From positions 60,819,922 through 60,883,921 of the forward strand of contig OX465282.1 in assembly GCA_949987705.1 (NCBI GenBank): a stretch of DNA of 64,000 nucleotides. The letters are read 5' to 3'. This DNA comes from Thereva unica. Lineage: Eukaryota > Arthropoda > Insecta > Diptera > Therevidae. Position numbers and translations under genes: made by a program. Positions 10,860 through 22,269 of this stretch are shown piece by piece (the first letter of the stretch is position 1; every line of letters starts with the position of its first letter). Below the pieces are notes generated by a model. That model was not told the origin of the DNA. It did not search any database and saw only the letters and a list, made by a program, of their open reading frames with translations.

Positions 10860-13390
10860 TTCGTGATTATAGGGATGCACTGACAAAATTTCAGCCCTTC
10901 AGCTTCAGAGGTTTGGGTTAACCCTATTTCATCCCCTTAGGGGATGAATTTCGAGTAATCGCCTCTTAGTGGATGTCAACGTCATTATAGCGATGCACTG
11001 TCCAAATTTCAGCCCTATAGCTCCAGTAGTTTGGTAACCCCATTTCACCCCTTTAGGGGATGAATTTCAAAAAATCGCTTCTTAGTGAATGTCCACGTTA
11101 TTATAGAGATTCACTGTCAAAATTTCAGCCATTTAGCTCCTGCGGTTTGGGTTAACCCCACCCAACTAACAAACTCTCCAGAGCAAAACTCTTTGAAATT
11201 GGAAAATTATCTCATAAGACTCTCTTAACACTCTTCGATACCCTCAAGAAAATAGCTCTTGTAATAAGAATTAAATTAACACTCATAGTAGTATTATTAT
11301 GAGATACTAAGTCTACTAGAGTTACTAAGCCTTTCATTCTCATAATGAGATAATGTTTATACTCTTATATTGAGTGCAAGAAAACCTCTATTCTTATTGT
11401 GTCTTTTTTATTAAAGCTTTACTCTCAAAGGCTTTAACTGTCAAAAAATGTCCTTATGAGTGTTATGACACTTATAAGAAAGTTCTTACAAGACTTCAAG
11501 TATATCCCTTCTTATATAAATGCTCTTATGAGACGAAAAATGTTAAAACATTTATAAGAAGACTTTTATTAGTGCAAAAAGACTACCATCTCATAACCAG
11601 AATTTTGTTCTTATAAAAAAACTTAAACCATCGAGCGGCCATACTTTCGCTTAATATAGAATTTTATACTGAAACGAAATTCCACAAATCAAGCTAATTT
11701 ACCTAATTGAATATGCGCAAAGTATACAAAGTTATTTCTTTCAGATGATAAATCAATTTAAAATAAATTATTGAGCGATACTAAAGCTTTTATTTTTTTT
11801 CTTAAGAAATAAAATTTCAAAAAATATGTTAAAGTTTGATTATTTTTAAGGCGCTTTGATTTTTATCGAGGTAGAATGGTTGTTATTATCGGTAAAGTTT
11901 CAATCGCAATAAAATTGCGACTAATATTTTCGTTAAAAATCGAATTCTAAAGTTTATTATCATACATAATAAATATTAAATTCTTAAGTGTTATATTTTT
12001 CGAATAGATTTTTATGACAGTTATTTAGAGCAAATAACTCTCATAAAAATTATTTTATTCTAAACAACATCGCCTTTCCATATATTGCTCCCTTTCTAAC
12101 AGTTCTGTTAGGGAGAGTATAGCTCTTACAGCGCCCTTATAGTTACCCTTGCAAAGAGAGCTAAGGTATTTTTATAAGACAAAAATAACTCTCATAATTG
12201 TGCCATTTAATTCTCACAACGCACTCATAAAGCACTTGTAGTGTTCTATAAGAGTAAGTTATGAGAGTGATACTCTTTTAAAAAAGTCGAATATCCTCTC
12301 ATAAGACACTAGTAGAGTCTTATGAGACGAATTTTGTTACTTGGGCATTTAACCCCCTTAGGGGATAAATTTCAAAAAATCGCTCCTAAGTGGATGTCCA
12401 CGTTATTATAGTGATGCACTGTCAAAATTAAAGCCCTTAAAGTTCAGCGGTGTGGGTTAACCCCATTTCACCCCCTTAGGGAATGAATTTCGCAAAATCG
12501 TTTCTTAGAGGATGTCCACGTCATTAAGGGGATGCACTGTCAAAATTTCAGCCCTATAGCTCCAGCGGTTTGAGTAAACCCCATTTCAACCCCTTAGGGG
12601 ATGAACTTCGAAAAATCGCTTTATAGTGGATGTCCACGCCGTTATAGAGATGCACTGTCAAAATTTCAGCGCTATAACTTTAGCGGTTTGGATAAACCGC
12701 ATTTCAACCCCTTAGGGGATGAATTTCGAAAAATCGCTTTTTAATGGATGTCCACGTCATTATAAGGATGCACTGTCAAAATTTCAGCCCTATAGCTCCA
12801 GCGGTTTGCGTAAACCCCATTGGACCTCCTTAGGCGATGAACTTCGAAAAATCGCTTTATATTGGATGTCCACGCCATTATAGGGATGCACTGTCAAAAT
12901 TTCATCCCTATAGCTTTAGCGGTTTGGATAAACCCCATTTCAACCCCTTAGGGGATGAATTTCGAAAAATCGCTTTTTAGTGGATGTTCACGTCATTATA
13001 AGGATGCACTGTCAAAATTTCAGCCCTATAGCTCCAGCGGTTTGGGTAAACCCCATTTCACCCCCTTAGGGGATGAATTTCGAAAAATCGCTTCATCATT
13101 ATAGGGATGACTGTCAAAATTTCAGCCTTATAGCTCCAGCGGTTTTGAGTTGATCCCATTTCACCCCCTTAGGGGATTGAATTTCGAAAAATCGCTTTAT
13201 AGTGGATGTCCACGCCATTATAGGGATGCACTGTCAAAATTTCAGCCCTATAGCTTTAGCGGTTTGGGTAAACCCCATTTCACCCCCTTAGGGGATGAAT
13301 TTCGAAAAATCGCTTTATAGTGGATGTCCACATCATTATAGGGATGCACTGTCAAAATTTCAGCCTTATAGCTCCAGCGGTTTAGGTTGT
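10860..13390. repeat. Minisatellite, about 118-bp unit, inside the Helitron
   Basis: About a dozen units carry GGATGCACTGTCAAAATTTC, CTCCAGCGGTTTGGGT, CCCCCTTAGGGGATGAATTT and AATCGCTT in the same order. Spacing is about 115-120 bp. Units at 10860-11160 are separated from 12346-13390 by an inserted element. The word CCCCTTAGGGG is itself palindromic in each unit. Confidence 0.85.
11161..12345. mobile_element. Non-coding DNA element with CCCAACTAACAAAC termini, copy 1
   Basis: The left end CCCAACTAACAAACTC and the inverted right end (ATTTTGTTACTTGGG) are similar terminal repeats, each followed by CTCATAAGACTC-type motifs. It splits one unit of the Helitron minisatellite. It is rich in CTCATAAG/CTTATGAG words. 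No transposase is seen; the 80-codon frame at 11374 is low complexity. Confidence 0.7.
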
Positions 13391-13845
13391 GCGTTGTCTG
13401 TCAGTCAGTTAGTTTTTATACAATAGAAGAAAAAAAGTAAAGAAAAAAAAATACCCTTACAACTTATTGAACCCCGGTTCACCCCCTTCAACCCTTTTTT
13501 TCTCCATAAAAAGTAGCCTATGTCCGTCTCCAAGGTATAAACTATGTCTGTAGCAAATTTCATCAAAATCGGTCCAGTGGTTTAGGCGTGAAAGCGTAAC
13601 AGACAGACAGAGTTACTTTCGCATTTATAATATTAGTAAGGATTCATAGTTCTATAAATTTACTAACCCACTCCTACTGCAAAAGAAATACAGCGGCTCA
13701 AACGAGTAATCAGACAGTGACAATTTTTAAATAAATCTCATAAAAATATGGCGAAATAACCGATTGAAATTAATAATACGTAGCAATTTTTTTTATTGTG
13801 TTTTAACATATCTTTTCATCAAAAAAAATTTTCTTTCAATTATAC

Positions 13846-14274
13846 CAGGGAGACTATACAAGGAGATATAACTCCGTGTTGTCACTTTTCGTTTGATTAA
13901 TGAGGGCGCCACAGTCACATGTACCCCAAAACACATGGCGGATTATATTCATCCGGTTCATGGCCAAGTTCGTTAACTATTAAAATATTTTATGTTTACG
14001 CCTAACTTGAAAAATCAGCTTCTGATTTTTCGTATTTAACCATTTTATGGATTTTCCAATGAATTTTTATTAATTCCCAATGATTTTTTTGCATTTCGGC
14101 TGACAATTTTGAAGAAATCGTCGAAATGGGTAAAATTCAGCTAACTTCATGCGGGGCACGTCAGCTTTAGGCGACATCTGTGGCCAAAAATGAACTAGAA
14201 GTTTAGTTTGTGCTACGCATCAATTTCCGGTTATTTTCCCCATAAGAGTTATATCTCCTTGTATAGCCTCCATG
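13846..14274. mobile_element. hAT-like MITE with CAGGGAGAC termini
   Basis: The ends CAGGGAGACTATACAAGGAG and inverted CTCCTTGTATAGCCTCCATG are flanked by an exact 8-bp duplication AATTATAC (13838-13845 and 14275-14282). Length is 429 bp. A second, end-damaged copy lies at 21911-22184. Confidence 0.85.
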
Positions 14275-15570
14275 AATTATACCCTAAGAAAAACTATAAA
14301 AAAATTAAGTAATTCAAAATTGATGTCAAACGAATAAGGACACAGACACAGTTGTAGCACTTCTGAAAATAGCTGTTTTTTATAAATAAAATTGAATTTA
14401 GTGGCGAGTGTTTTGGCTGTCACTATCGCCTGTAGTCTATTAGGCATAGGCCCCTGTGCTGAATGTCGAGTCGTGATTTGTGACGTTTTAATCGAATTAC
14501 GATTTTCACTATAGTGGCCTAGAGTGGAAGTACTAAGTGCGAGTTTAGCCCCCTATGCTGCAAGTCGCATTTCGTCTGAAACGCCACTTTCTTCAACTCA
14601 AAAAACGTGTCACAAATCACGACTCGACATTCAGCACAGAGGCCATAGATTTTACCAAATTTCTACAAAGCTCAGAGGCAATATTAAGCCATTCTTGTTT
14701 AATGACTTCTTTTAATTGTTCAATTATATGGAACGTTCTGGTGTACAGTCTCCTTGCGATTTCTGACCACAGATCTTCTAGTACATTAAGGTCTGCCATT
14801 TATAAAATGTAAATTACCCCTGCACTAGACATATAGCCCCAAACCATTGCAGAGCTGCCTCCATGCTTGACTTTAGCCCGAATATTTTTTTGTCCGAATT
14901 CAGTATTAGTTTTCCGGCACACCTACATATGTAGGTTCTTCTATCAGGCCGGTGTAAATTAAATTGACTTTCATCAGTAAATAAGACCTAAAAGTGTTCG
15001 TTAGAATTATAAAATACAGAGTTGCAAGAAATTTACTGTTTCCCAAAAGCTGTACTCTTTTTAAAAATACTCTTACGCAAATTTAAAGCGAATGTTTTTG
15101 TTTTTTGCCTTTATAAAAGGCTTTTTCCTGAGGATTCTTCCGTGTAATAAGGCTGGAATACAATGTGTCGCTGGCGCGTGGTCCTGGCGCAGTAGCGCAA
15201 ACTGTCAAAAGTAAAAAACGTAGCAAACCCGAAATACGGCTACAATGTGTAGCTACCGCTGACACGTGATGCTGGCGCTGTAGTTTCCTTTTGCCAACTT
15301 TCTACTTTTGGTGCGTGCCAGTACACCAGCCAGTTGAGAATTTTGACAAATGATGGCGTTGCAATCAAAAGTACCCCAGAAAAGATGGCCGATTGTAAAT
15401 GGCCTTTGATAAATTCGCACCATCTTCTAAATTAGATTTATATCAATGTTATTCGTATTTAATAAATTTTTAGATTTACCTGTAAAAAAATATTAATTTC
15501 CAATTATTTGACGGCTGAAATCTATAAAGGTCCATAAATTGTGAAAAATTGTAAAATATTTTATAACTGT
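14275..15570. other. Intergenic, no gene recognised; old repeat fragments
   Basis: At 14461-14490 and 14600-14640 the words GTCGTGATTTGTGAC and GTCACAAATCACGACTCGAC are inverted, a partial foldback. Around 15140-15290 a motif with AATGTGT...GCTGGCGC occurs twice. The - strand frame at 14617-14799 (ADLNVLEDLWSEIARR) resembles a Tc1/mariner transposase C-terminal piece, with weak support. Confidence 0.4.
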
Positions 15571-15678
15571 AACGAAAAAACGTGGGGCGAATATATGATT
15601 GATGCAAATGATTTCTCAACCCAGCTACTCTACACTCTTTACTATTGGCTATAGCATGCCCCCACGTTTTTTCGTTTT
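15571..15678. repeat. Short palindromic element (hairpin arms about 20 bp)
   Basis: AACGAAAAAACGTGGGGC at 15571 is inverted at 15658-15678 (GCCCCCACGTTTTTTCGTTT). The loop is about 70 nt. Probably the ends of a tiny MITE. Confidence 0.55.
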
Positions 15679-15904
15679 AAATATTACAAATATTTTCATA
15701 GCTATTACAGGCGTTGGAAATATGTTCGGGGTTATAAATCTGTATGGGGCTAGGAGAAATTATTTTATATTCTTTAGTTCGTTTTAAAAACGTGGCATAT
15801 TAAAAAGTTTTTTTATCTAAATAATCATTTTCTGCTTTTTAGTTTTGCGTGTGAAATTTTGCAATCGAGTTTGAATATCTTGATAATATTATGCGGATAA
15901 ATGC

Positions 15905-17480
15905 GGAAAACTGTGAAGACAATGGTAAATCGCCCTCTTAAGACGGCCGCCATGGATCTAACGGTTTATTAAGTATACTATATAGCTTAATGCATTCTCT
16001 TTATGATACCCTTTCATTTGATACCCATGTAGAGGGGGCTGTGAAGAAAATGGTAATCCGCCCTCTTGAAATGGTAGCCATGAATCTAACGACGTAGTAT
16101 ATTGTATTCTTCTTATGACACCCTTAAATTTAATATAAATATCGAGGAGGCTGTGATGACAATGGTAATCCGCCCTCTTGAGACGGCCGCCACGGAACTA
16201 ACGGCTTATTAAGTATACTATATATCTTAATGTATTTATGATGCCCTTTCATTTGATACCCATGTCGAGGGAGTTGGGAAGAAAACGGAATCCGCGCCTT
16301 TGAGATGGCCGCAATGGACGATAAATTGAGATTACTATATTGCTTATGGTGTTCTACTTATCATACTCTTTCATTTGATGCCCATGTCGAAGAGGTTCTG
16401 AAGAAAATTGTAGCCCGCCCTCTTGAAATGGCCGCCAAGTGGTATATCAGCTGAAAAAAAAACTTTTTATACTTTCCACATATTCAATTAAGTAAAATAA
16501 GTTTGATTTATGGAATTTCGTTTTACTACAAAATTCTATATTAAGCGAAGGTATGGCGGGTCGGCGGTTTAAGTTTTTTTATAAGAACAAAACTCTGGTT
16601 ATGAGATGGTAATCTTTTTGCACTAGTAAAATTCTTCTTATAAATGATTTAACATTTTAAGAAGAAATATACTTGAAGTGTTGTAAGAACTTTCTTATAA
16701 GTGCCAGAACACTTTAACATTCATAAGGACATTTTTTTGAGAGTTAAAACCTTTGAGAGTAGTGCTTTAATAAAAAAGACTCAATAAGAATAGAGGTTTT
16801 CTTGCACTCAAAATAAGAGTATAAACATTATGAGAATTAAAGACTCAGTAACTCTAGTAGACTTATTATCTCATAATAATACTACTACGAGACTTAGTTT
16901 AAATCTTATTACAAGAGTGTTATGTTCTTGACTATCGAAGGGTGTTAAGAGAGTCTTGTGAGACAATTTCACAATTTGCAAGAGTTTTGATCTGGAAAGT
17001 TTGTTCGTTGGGTGTATCTAACGACATAGCCTATTGCATTCTACTTATGATGCCCTTTCATTTGATACTCATGTCGAGGGGCTGTGAAGAAAGCGGTAAT
17101 CCGACCTCTTAAGATGGCCGCCATGGCCCTATATGATATATGGAGTATACTATATGGCTTATGGTGTTCTAATTATCATACCCTTTCATTTGTTGTCCAT
17201 CTCTCGAGTGTTGTGAAGAGAATGGTAATCCGCCCTCTTGAGGTGGCCGCCATGAATCTAACGGTATATTAGGTATACTATATTGCTTATATTCTGCCTA
17301 TGATGGGGTTATGAAGAAAACGGTAATCCGCCCTCTTGGGATGGCCGCCATGGACCTATCGATATATTGAGTATACTATATTGCTTATTATATTCTACTT
17401 ATCATACCCTTTAATTTGATACCCATGACGAAGGGGTTGTGAAGAATATTTTAATCCGCCCTCCTGGGGCGGCCGTCAAA
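15905..17480 (+). repeat. Minisatellite, about 110-130-bp unit, interrupted
   Basis: Units share GAAGAAAATGGTAATCCGCC, CTCTTGAGATGGCCGCCATG, a GTATACTATATTGCTTATG stretch and TACCCTTTCATTTGATACCC. They lie at 15905-16445 and 17013-17480, separated by a copy of the 11.2-kb element. Short open frames in the array are by-products. A related array in opposite orientation lies at 43195-43600. Confidence 0.8.
16446..17012 (-). mobile_element. Non-coding DNA element, copy 2 (half of 11161-12345, inverted)
   Basis: It is the reverse complement of about the first 585 bp of the element at 11161, including its end (TTTGTTCGTTGGG at 17000-17012), but lacks the second half. Like copy 1 it sits inside a minisatellite. 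Confidence 0.75.
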
Positions 17481-17509
17481 GCTAAAGCTGTGTGCAAAAT
17501 TTCAGCTGT

Positions 17510-17695
17510 GTGCAAAATTTCTCGAATGATACGCGTGCACAACGAAATAGGCCGCTAAACATTCCAAGATGCAAGAAATCACTAGCCCAACGTCATGCAA
17601 GTACACTAGGTCCTAAATTATTTAACAATCTTCCAAATTATACAAAAAATATTGTTAATGTATTTAATTTTAAAGTAGTATTCAAGATTATGTAA
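17510..17695 (+). pseudogene. Non-LTR retrotransposon ORF2 C-terminal fragment
   Basis: The frame ends with RPLNIPRCKKSLAQRHASTL, then GPKLFNNLP and a short tail before the stop at 17693. This pattern, in which a basic segment is followed by G-P-x-L-x-N-x-L-P, is typical of the extreme C-terminus of CR1/jockey-group reverse transcriptase proteins. The 5' part is missing, replaced by the minisatellite. It is a 5'-truncated remnant. Confidence 0.6.
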
Positions 17696-17906
17696 TACAT
17701 ACGAAACATTTATTTAATGAATTAATAATGAATTGTGAATTTACGCTTAGCCTTTGAATTATTTTTTTGTTTTGGTTCTGTAATATTAGTTTCTAGAGTA
17801 TCGATCAACCTAATTTCAATTCAACCTGCGTATATGAGGTAAAATTCAACTCAATCCAGGTAGGAGAGCTGAGTTTGTTTGAGTGGACCCAGTTTCAACT
17901 CGACAT

Positions 17907-17962
17907 CCGTTTATGACTGGGTTGAACCCGGGTTGAACCTGGGTTGAACCTAGTCATAAACG
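17907..17962. repeat. Hairpin around tandem GGGTTGAACC words
   Basis: CCGTTTATGACTGGGTTGAA is inverted at 17943-17962 (AACCTAGTCATAAACGG). The centre holds repeated GGGTTGAACC, itself partly palindromic. Confidence 0.6.
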
Positions 17963-18666
17963 GTGTAACACAATTGATATTAAGTCTGTTCCAATAGAAA
18001 ACCTGGCCTGCGAAAAGTTACATGATGGGTGGGGGAAAATTTAGTCAAAATCCCGAAGAGTGAAGAATGTTTCGTGCAAATCAAGACCACAATCTAAAAA
18101 TCACTAGTGTCTTCAAAATAATGACATAATACTATTGAAAACATTAAATTATGTATGAAGCTATTATAAATAATAATAATTCTATAAGTTATGATTGTTA
18201 AATTATTAGTTAATTAATTCAGTTAGTTAATAAAATTCAAAAAAATGTTCAATGAAAAGAAAAAAATATAGTAACATGTTTTGAGTTCAAATCAAAGTTT
18301 AACGCAAGTTAACATCCACCCAAAATTTATTATAACAACCTCAAGCTATAATTTGAATTTATCAGTGTTCACCTTGTTCACCACTTCATCAACGATGTAA
18401 GCTACCGTTATCAATTAAGAAATCATCGAATTGCATAGAAAACCTGTACAACGTTGATCACTAAATTCGAAAACTTTAGAAATTAAAAAAAATGAATAAC
18501 GAGAACAATATTGGGAGAAATAAACTTCACCGAATCACCAAAATAAAACGGATGAGAAAAAAATATGTAGAATTTTATCAATATTTTAAATAAGGTACAT
18601 ACTCACCTGATTTCTAGAGTTGGCCTTGAACTTGGTATAACAATAGGGAGAGAAAAACGGAAGAAG

Positions 18667-18928
18667 GATTGATTTTTTGATGGTCGAGCCCCAACAACAA
18701 AGGGTAGGTTAATACTTTGTTAATGGTCGAATCCCAAAAACAAAGTAAAAAGTGTTAGTAATTTGTTGATGGTCGAGTCCCAACAACAAGGAAAGTTAAT
18801 AGTTTTGTTAATGGTCGAGCCCCAAAAACAAACGGAATGTTAGTAATTTTGTTGATGGTCGAATCCCAACAACAAAAGGAAAATTTAATAATTTGTTGAT
18901 GGTCGAGTCCCAACAACAAACGGAATAT
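18667..18928 (+). repeat. Array of six hairpin-like units, about 44 bp each
   Basis: Each unit has TTGTTGATGGTCGAGTCCCA followed by ACAACAA, so it can pair TTGTTG with CAACAA around a loop that reads like a tRNA T-loop (GGTCGAGTCC). Units 1, 3, 5 and 6 carry the TTGTTG/CAACAA form; units 2 and 4 carry TTGTTA/AAAACAA, an alternating pattern. Spacers vary. No coding potential. Confidence 0.75.
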
Positions 18929-19702
18929 AGGAAAAGGAAAAGAAAAAAAGGTTGAAGTTCAACCCAACTTACATACCTCGTCGACGATCTGGTCCCAAGA
19001 GAGCGATCGCTTCGTGCGCAACAATTTTTATTATCAATTTGCTTGAATTCAATTCAAGTGGGGATAGAAAAGAAAACCGTAACGTGAAGTGATCTTTGCG
19101 AATCTTTGTGTGAATATCGTAAATTTGAAGTGAATGTTCGATTATAATAAACTTAAATTAGATTAGTACCTAAATATCGATTATGATGTAATGTCGTGCT
19201 GATTAATTTCCAAGAACGCCAGATATGATAATGTTTCATGTTGATTAATTTCCACTGTACCTGAATGACCGTGCTTCCTTTCCCAAGTGGCTCCCATGTG
19301 TAATTGAGCATGTTCTTCGTGAATTAGTGTTATCCGTCTGAAATAATAAAGGTGATTCGGTGATTGGACTTTGAGGAGACAAATTCAACGGATAACCAAG
19401 AAGAAATTCCTTGCTGTGAAAGAATTGAACAGATATCTAAAATCTTGTAGTAAGGCACCAAATGAAGAAATTATTTTCAGCATATCGTAATCATTTTGGA
19501 TTGGCATGACAAATAACAGACAAGTTTTTGGCATGTCGAAAGTCATAAGATTTCATGCCATCTGAAAATAGACTGCAGTTTCTTGTTCGAGGGAAGCAAA
19601 ATTTTCCCCGCTTTTCCAACCGATCATGAGATTCTATGGGAACAGAAATTGGGCGATTTCTTGGTCAAGCGGGATCCCGCATTCTCTATTGGAACAGACC
19701 TC

Positions 19703-20176
19703 GGGCCTCGGTAGTCTAGGAATAAGGCGCCTGACTACTATCCCAGAGGTCCCGGGTTCGAATCCCGGCAACGCCACGGTCCTTCGCTTTTCCCTCTTTC
19801 CCACCTACATAACTTTCCTTCTTTCTTTTCTCCTATTTACATTTCCGATTCCTCCTGTCATAGCCTTCCCTAGTCCCTTCCCTGCTCCACCAAGCGCATG
19901 TTATCGGTTGTTTGATGAGATTCAGCTCGTTTCAGGAGGCATAACACTCCAGCGAGTTGTTCTCGATGCCCCGATGTCAGAGTCGCGAAGTGGTTGGGAG
20001 TAGATGGAATAAAATATTTCGGTTAGGTTGTGGCAGTTCCTTCTTACTTCTTTCTCTCTCTTCTTTTTATCTTCCGACTTGAGCAGCTGTTCGACATTGC
20101 ACTCTATTCGAAACAAAATAGATTGTCGACAGTACAAAAGGGCTTTCCCTAAGCCTCTAGTCTATCACATAAAAAA
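19703..20176 (+). mobile_element. tRNA-derived SINE, copy 1
   Basis: It starts with a tRNA-like head (GGGCCTCGGTAGTCTAGG, then GGTTCGAATCC as B box at 19755-19765). A conserved body follows (TCAGGAGGCATAACACTCCA; CAGCTGTTCGAC) and an A-rich end after CTCTAGTCTATCACAT. The same order is found at 47916-48365, and only the 3' part at 38538-38672. Short frames within it are not genes. Confidence 0.85.
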
Positions 20177-21910
20177 GACATAATTATTAAGGTGACCATA
20201 CGTCCCGGATTGGCAGGGACAGCCCCGGATTTCCACCTTGCGTCCCGGATTTTTCTAGAAGAAATATTTGTCCCGGATTCAGGTTTTTTGTCCCGGATTG
20301 TCCCGAATTTTTGAAAAGGTTTTATACAGTTTTGAAAAGGTTTTAAAGGTTTTCATATTTTCTCCAATTTCTCTGATGATTTCTTTCCCTTATATTTTTG
20401 AAAGTCAAATTGAATTTTATTCTCTGCCTTCTCTTAAATATGCAGTCCTATTGTAAACTTTCCTGGAATTTTCTTACATCCGTAGTATACGAAGAAAATT
20501 CCAGCGAAGTTCAGAATAGGCCTTATGTTTTTGAAAATGAGGGCTTCGCCGGAACAAGTGCGTCGTAGTTGAGTTGACTAAATTTAATCTTTTTAATTTT
20601 CAAGAAACACTTCAGTCTGTTTTTTTACTATTTCTCTTTTTTATTTACTTCTACTTATAGTCCAGGCGCTAGAGCAGTTAAAGCTATAACTTTTGGTTTT
20701 GACGTGATGTAACAGACTTTTCTGGTGAAATGATATCCTCAACAATATTTAGGGGGTGCGCAAGCATGAAACTCCCAGGAAAACTTTCGGTAGCCCAAAA
20801 ATTGAAAAATTCACTAAAAATTTCGTTTTTTGACCTTTCTTGTTAAATATCTCTTAACGAAGGCTTCTAGGCGAAAAATTTGTTGAGCATGTTTTGTTCG
20901 TTATTAGATTTGCTAAAACTTACCTTAAGGTGGATTTTTGAAATTTGAATTTTTGCATTGCAAAATAGCCGAAAACCGCGAAAAAAAGTACCTCACTTTA
21001 AAGTTAGCACAAGGAAAGAAGAAATCATTATCTTCCAATTTAATTTTGGAATTAGATAGTTAAAGGCATGATTAACTTATATCCAAAACCCGATCACGGT
21101 CGGTCAAATAGATAAATTTGTTACTGCGCCAAAAGAAAAACTCCCATCTTGGTCCTGATTTTTTTACGTATGCTCTAAGACTCTCTTTACAATATCCAAT
21201 CATTAAAATTCTGGTTTTTAAATTGTTTTATGGTTTTTAATTTTTTTTAAGATTTTTGGCAAAAAACTGCAACTAAGGCGACGCCAGAAATGCTAGGCGC
21301 GTTTCAAATTCGCTCGAAAAAGGACTCTGTTTCTATTGAGCACAACTTTCAATAAAATATTGTTAAACATAATTTTTTAAACAAATTAGAAAAATTACCG
21401 AATTTTGTTTGAATTTTTTTTGTTACTATCTCGGACGCGGTGTGGCTCTCTGCATGGAACGTTAAAACATTTAAAATTAATCCAACACTTCAAAATTAAA
21501 ATCTTCATAACTAGTGGAACAAGACAAAACTAATATAGTCTTGGCCTTAGTCTTGCGAACACGGCTAAACCTTGGTCTTGGTCTTATTCTTGGTTTTTCT
21601 TAATGTACAAGTCGAAGACAAGACTTCAAGACCAATATAGAGGTAGGGAAGAGCTTTAATTATCTAGGAACTCGTTGTTATTATCGTATTTCAAAGACGA
21701 AATTCGGATACCTCGAAATGTCGAAATCCTCATCCCGGCCCCACCATTTCGTGTTAACCGATTTCCACTGTATTTATATTTCAACTAGAATTATTTTTAC
21801 ACAATTTGAACCGAAAAAATTGTGCATATCAAAATACGGGGCACGCTTTAAACCATTTGAAGCATACAGTGAACTCTCGATTTTACGAATCCCCTTCCCT
21901 TCCACCTAAC

Positions 21911-22184
21911 CAGGGAGACTATAGATACAAGGAGGTATAACTCCGTGTTGTCACTTTTCGTTTGATTAATAAGGGCGCCACAGTCACATGTACCCGAAAA
22001 ACATGGCCGAGTATATTCATCCGGTTGATGGCAAAGTCATTGCTTCATTTTCGGGTAAAATTCAACTAACTTCATGTGGGGCACGTCAACTTTAGGCGAC
22101 ATCTGTGGCAAACAATGAACTAGAAGTTTAGTTTCTGCTGCCCATCCATTTCCGGTTATTTTTCCCATAAGAGTTATATCTCCT
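21911..22184 (+). mobile_element. hAT-like MITE (CAGGGAGAC family), copy 2, right end lost
   Basis: It follows 13846-14274 closely (CTCCGTGTTGTCACTTTTCG, CTTTAGGCGACATCTGTGGC, AAGAGTTATATCTCCT). It has an internal deletion and stops just before the terminal repeat, where a hairpin begins. Confidence 0.75.
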
Positions 22185-22185
22185 G

Positions 22186-22269
22186 CACCTAACGCTCAGA
22201 GACACGATGTGTAGCGTAGGCGCTGGAAACCAGGGCTTCGTTACACATCGTGTATCTGAGCGTTAGGTG
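22186..22269. repeat. 84-bp near-perfect hairpin
   Basis: The 31-nt arm starting CACCTAACGCTCAGA is inverted at 22239-22269 with two mismatches, around a 22-nt loop. Its size is like a microRNA precursor, but position at the broken end of a MITE favours a transposon end. Confidence 0.65.

Larger units (their letters stand above)
10501..13642 (-). mobile_element. Non-autonomous Helitron
   Basis: On the - strand the element begins with TCCTTACTAATATTATAAAT at 13642, a start typical of insect Helitrons. It ends at 10501 with a short palindrome (GCGTTGCAAGGC, 10-20 nt upstream) followed by CTAG. The flanking bases are A before TC and T after CTAG, the A-T insertion site expected for Helitrons, with no target duplication. 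Length is 3142 bp. No Rep/helicase coding region is visible. The interior is mostly a ~118-bp minisatellite, itself split by another element (11161-12345). The same 3' end recurs at 46815 and 47872 in the opposite orientation. Confidence 0.8.

Noticed and set aside
11374..11616. 80-codon frame
   Set aside because: Part of a non-coding AT-rich DNA element; the inverted copy at 16.5 kb does not keep it open.
10860..13390. CRISPR-like array
   Set aside because: Units are tandem without unique spacers, in a eukaryotic Helitron.
19703..19777. Genuine tRNA gene
   Set aside because: It has A- and B-box-like words, but the acceptor stem does not pair well and the same head plus a 400-bp body recurs at 47916, so it is a SINE head.
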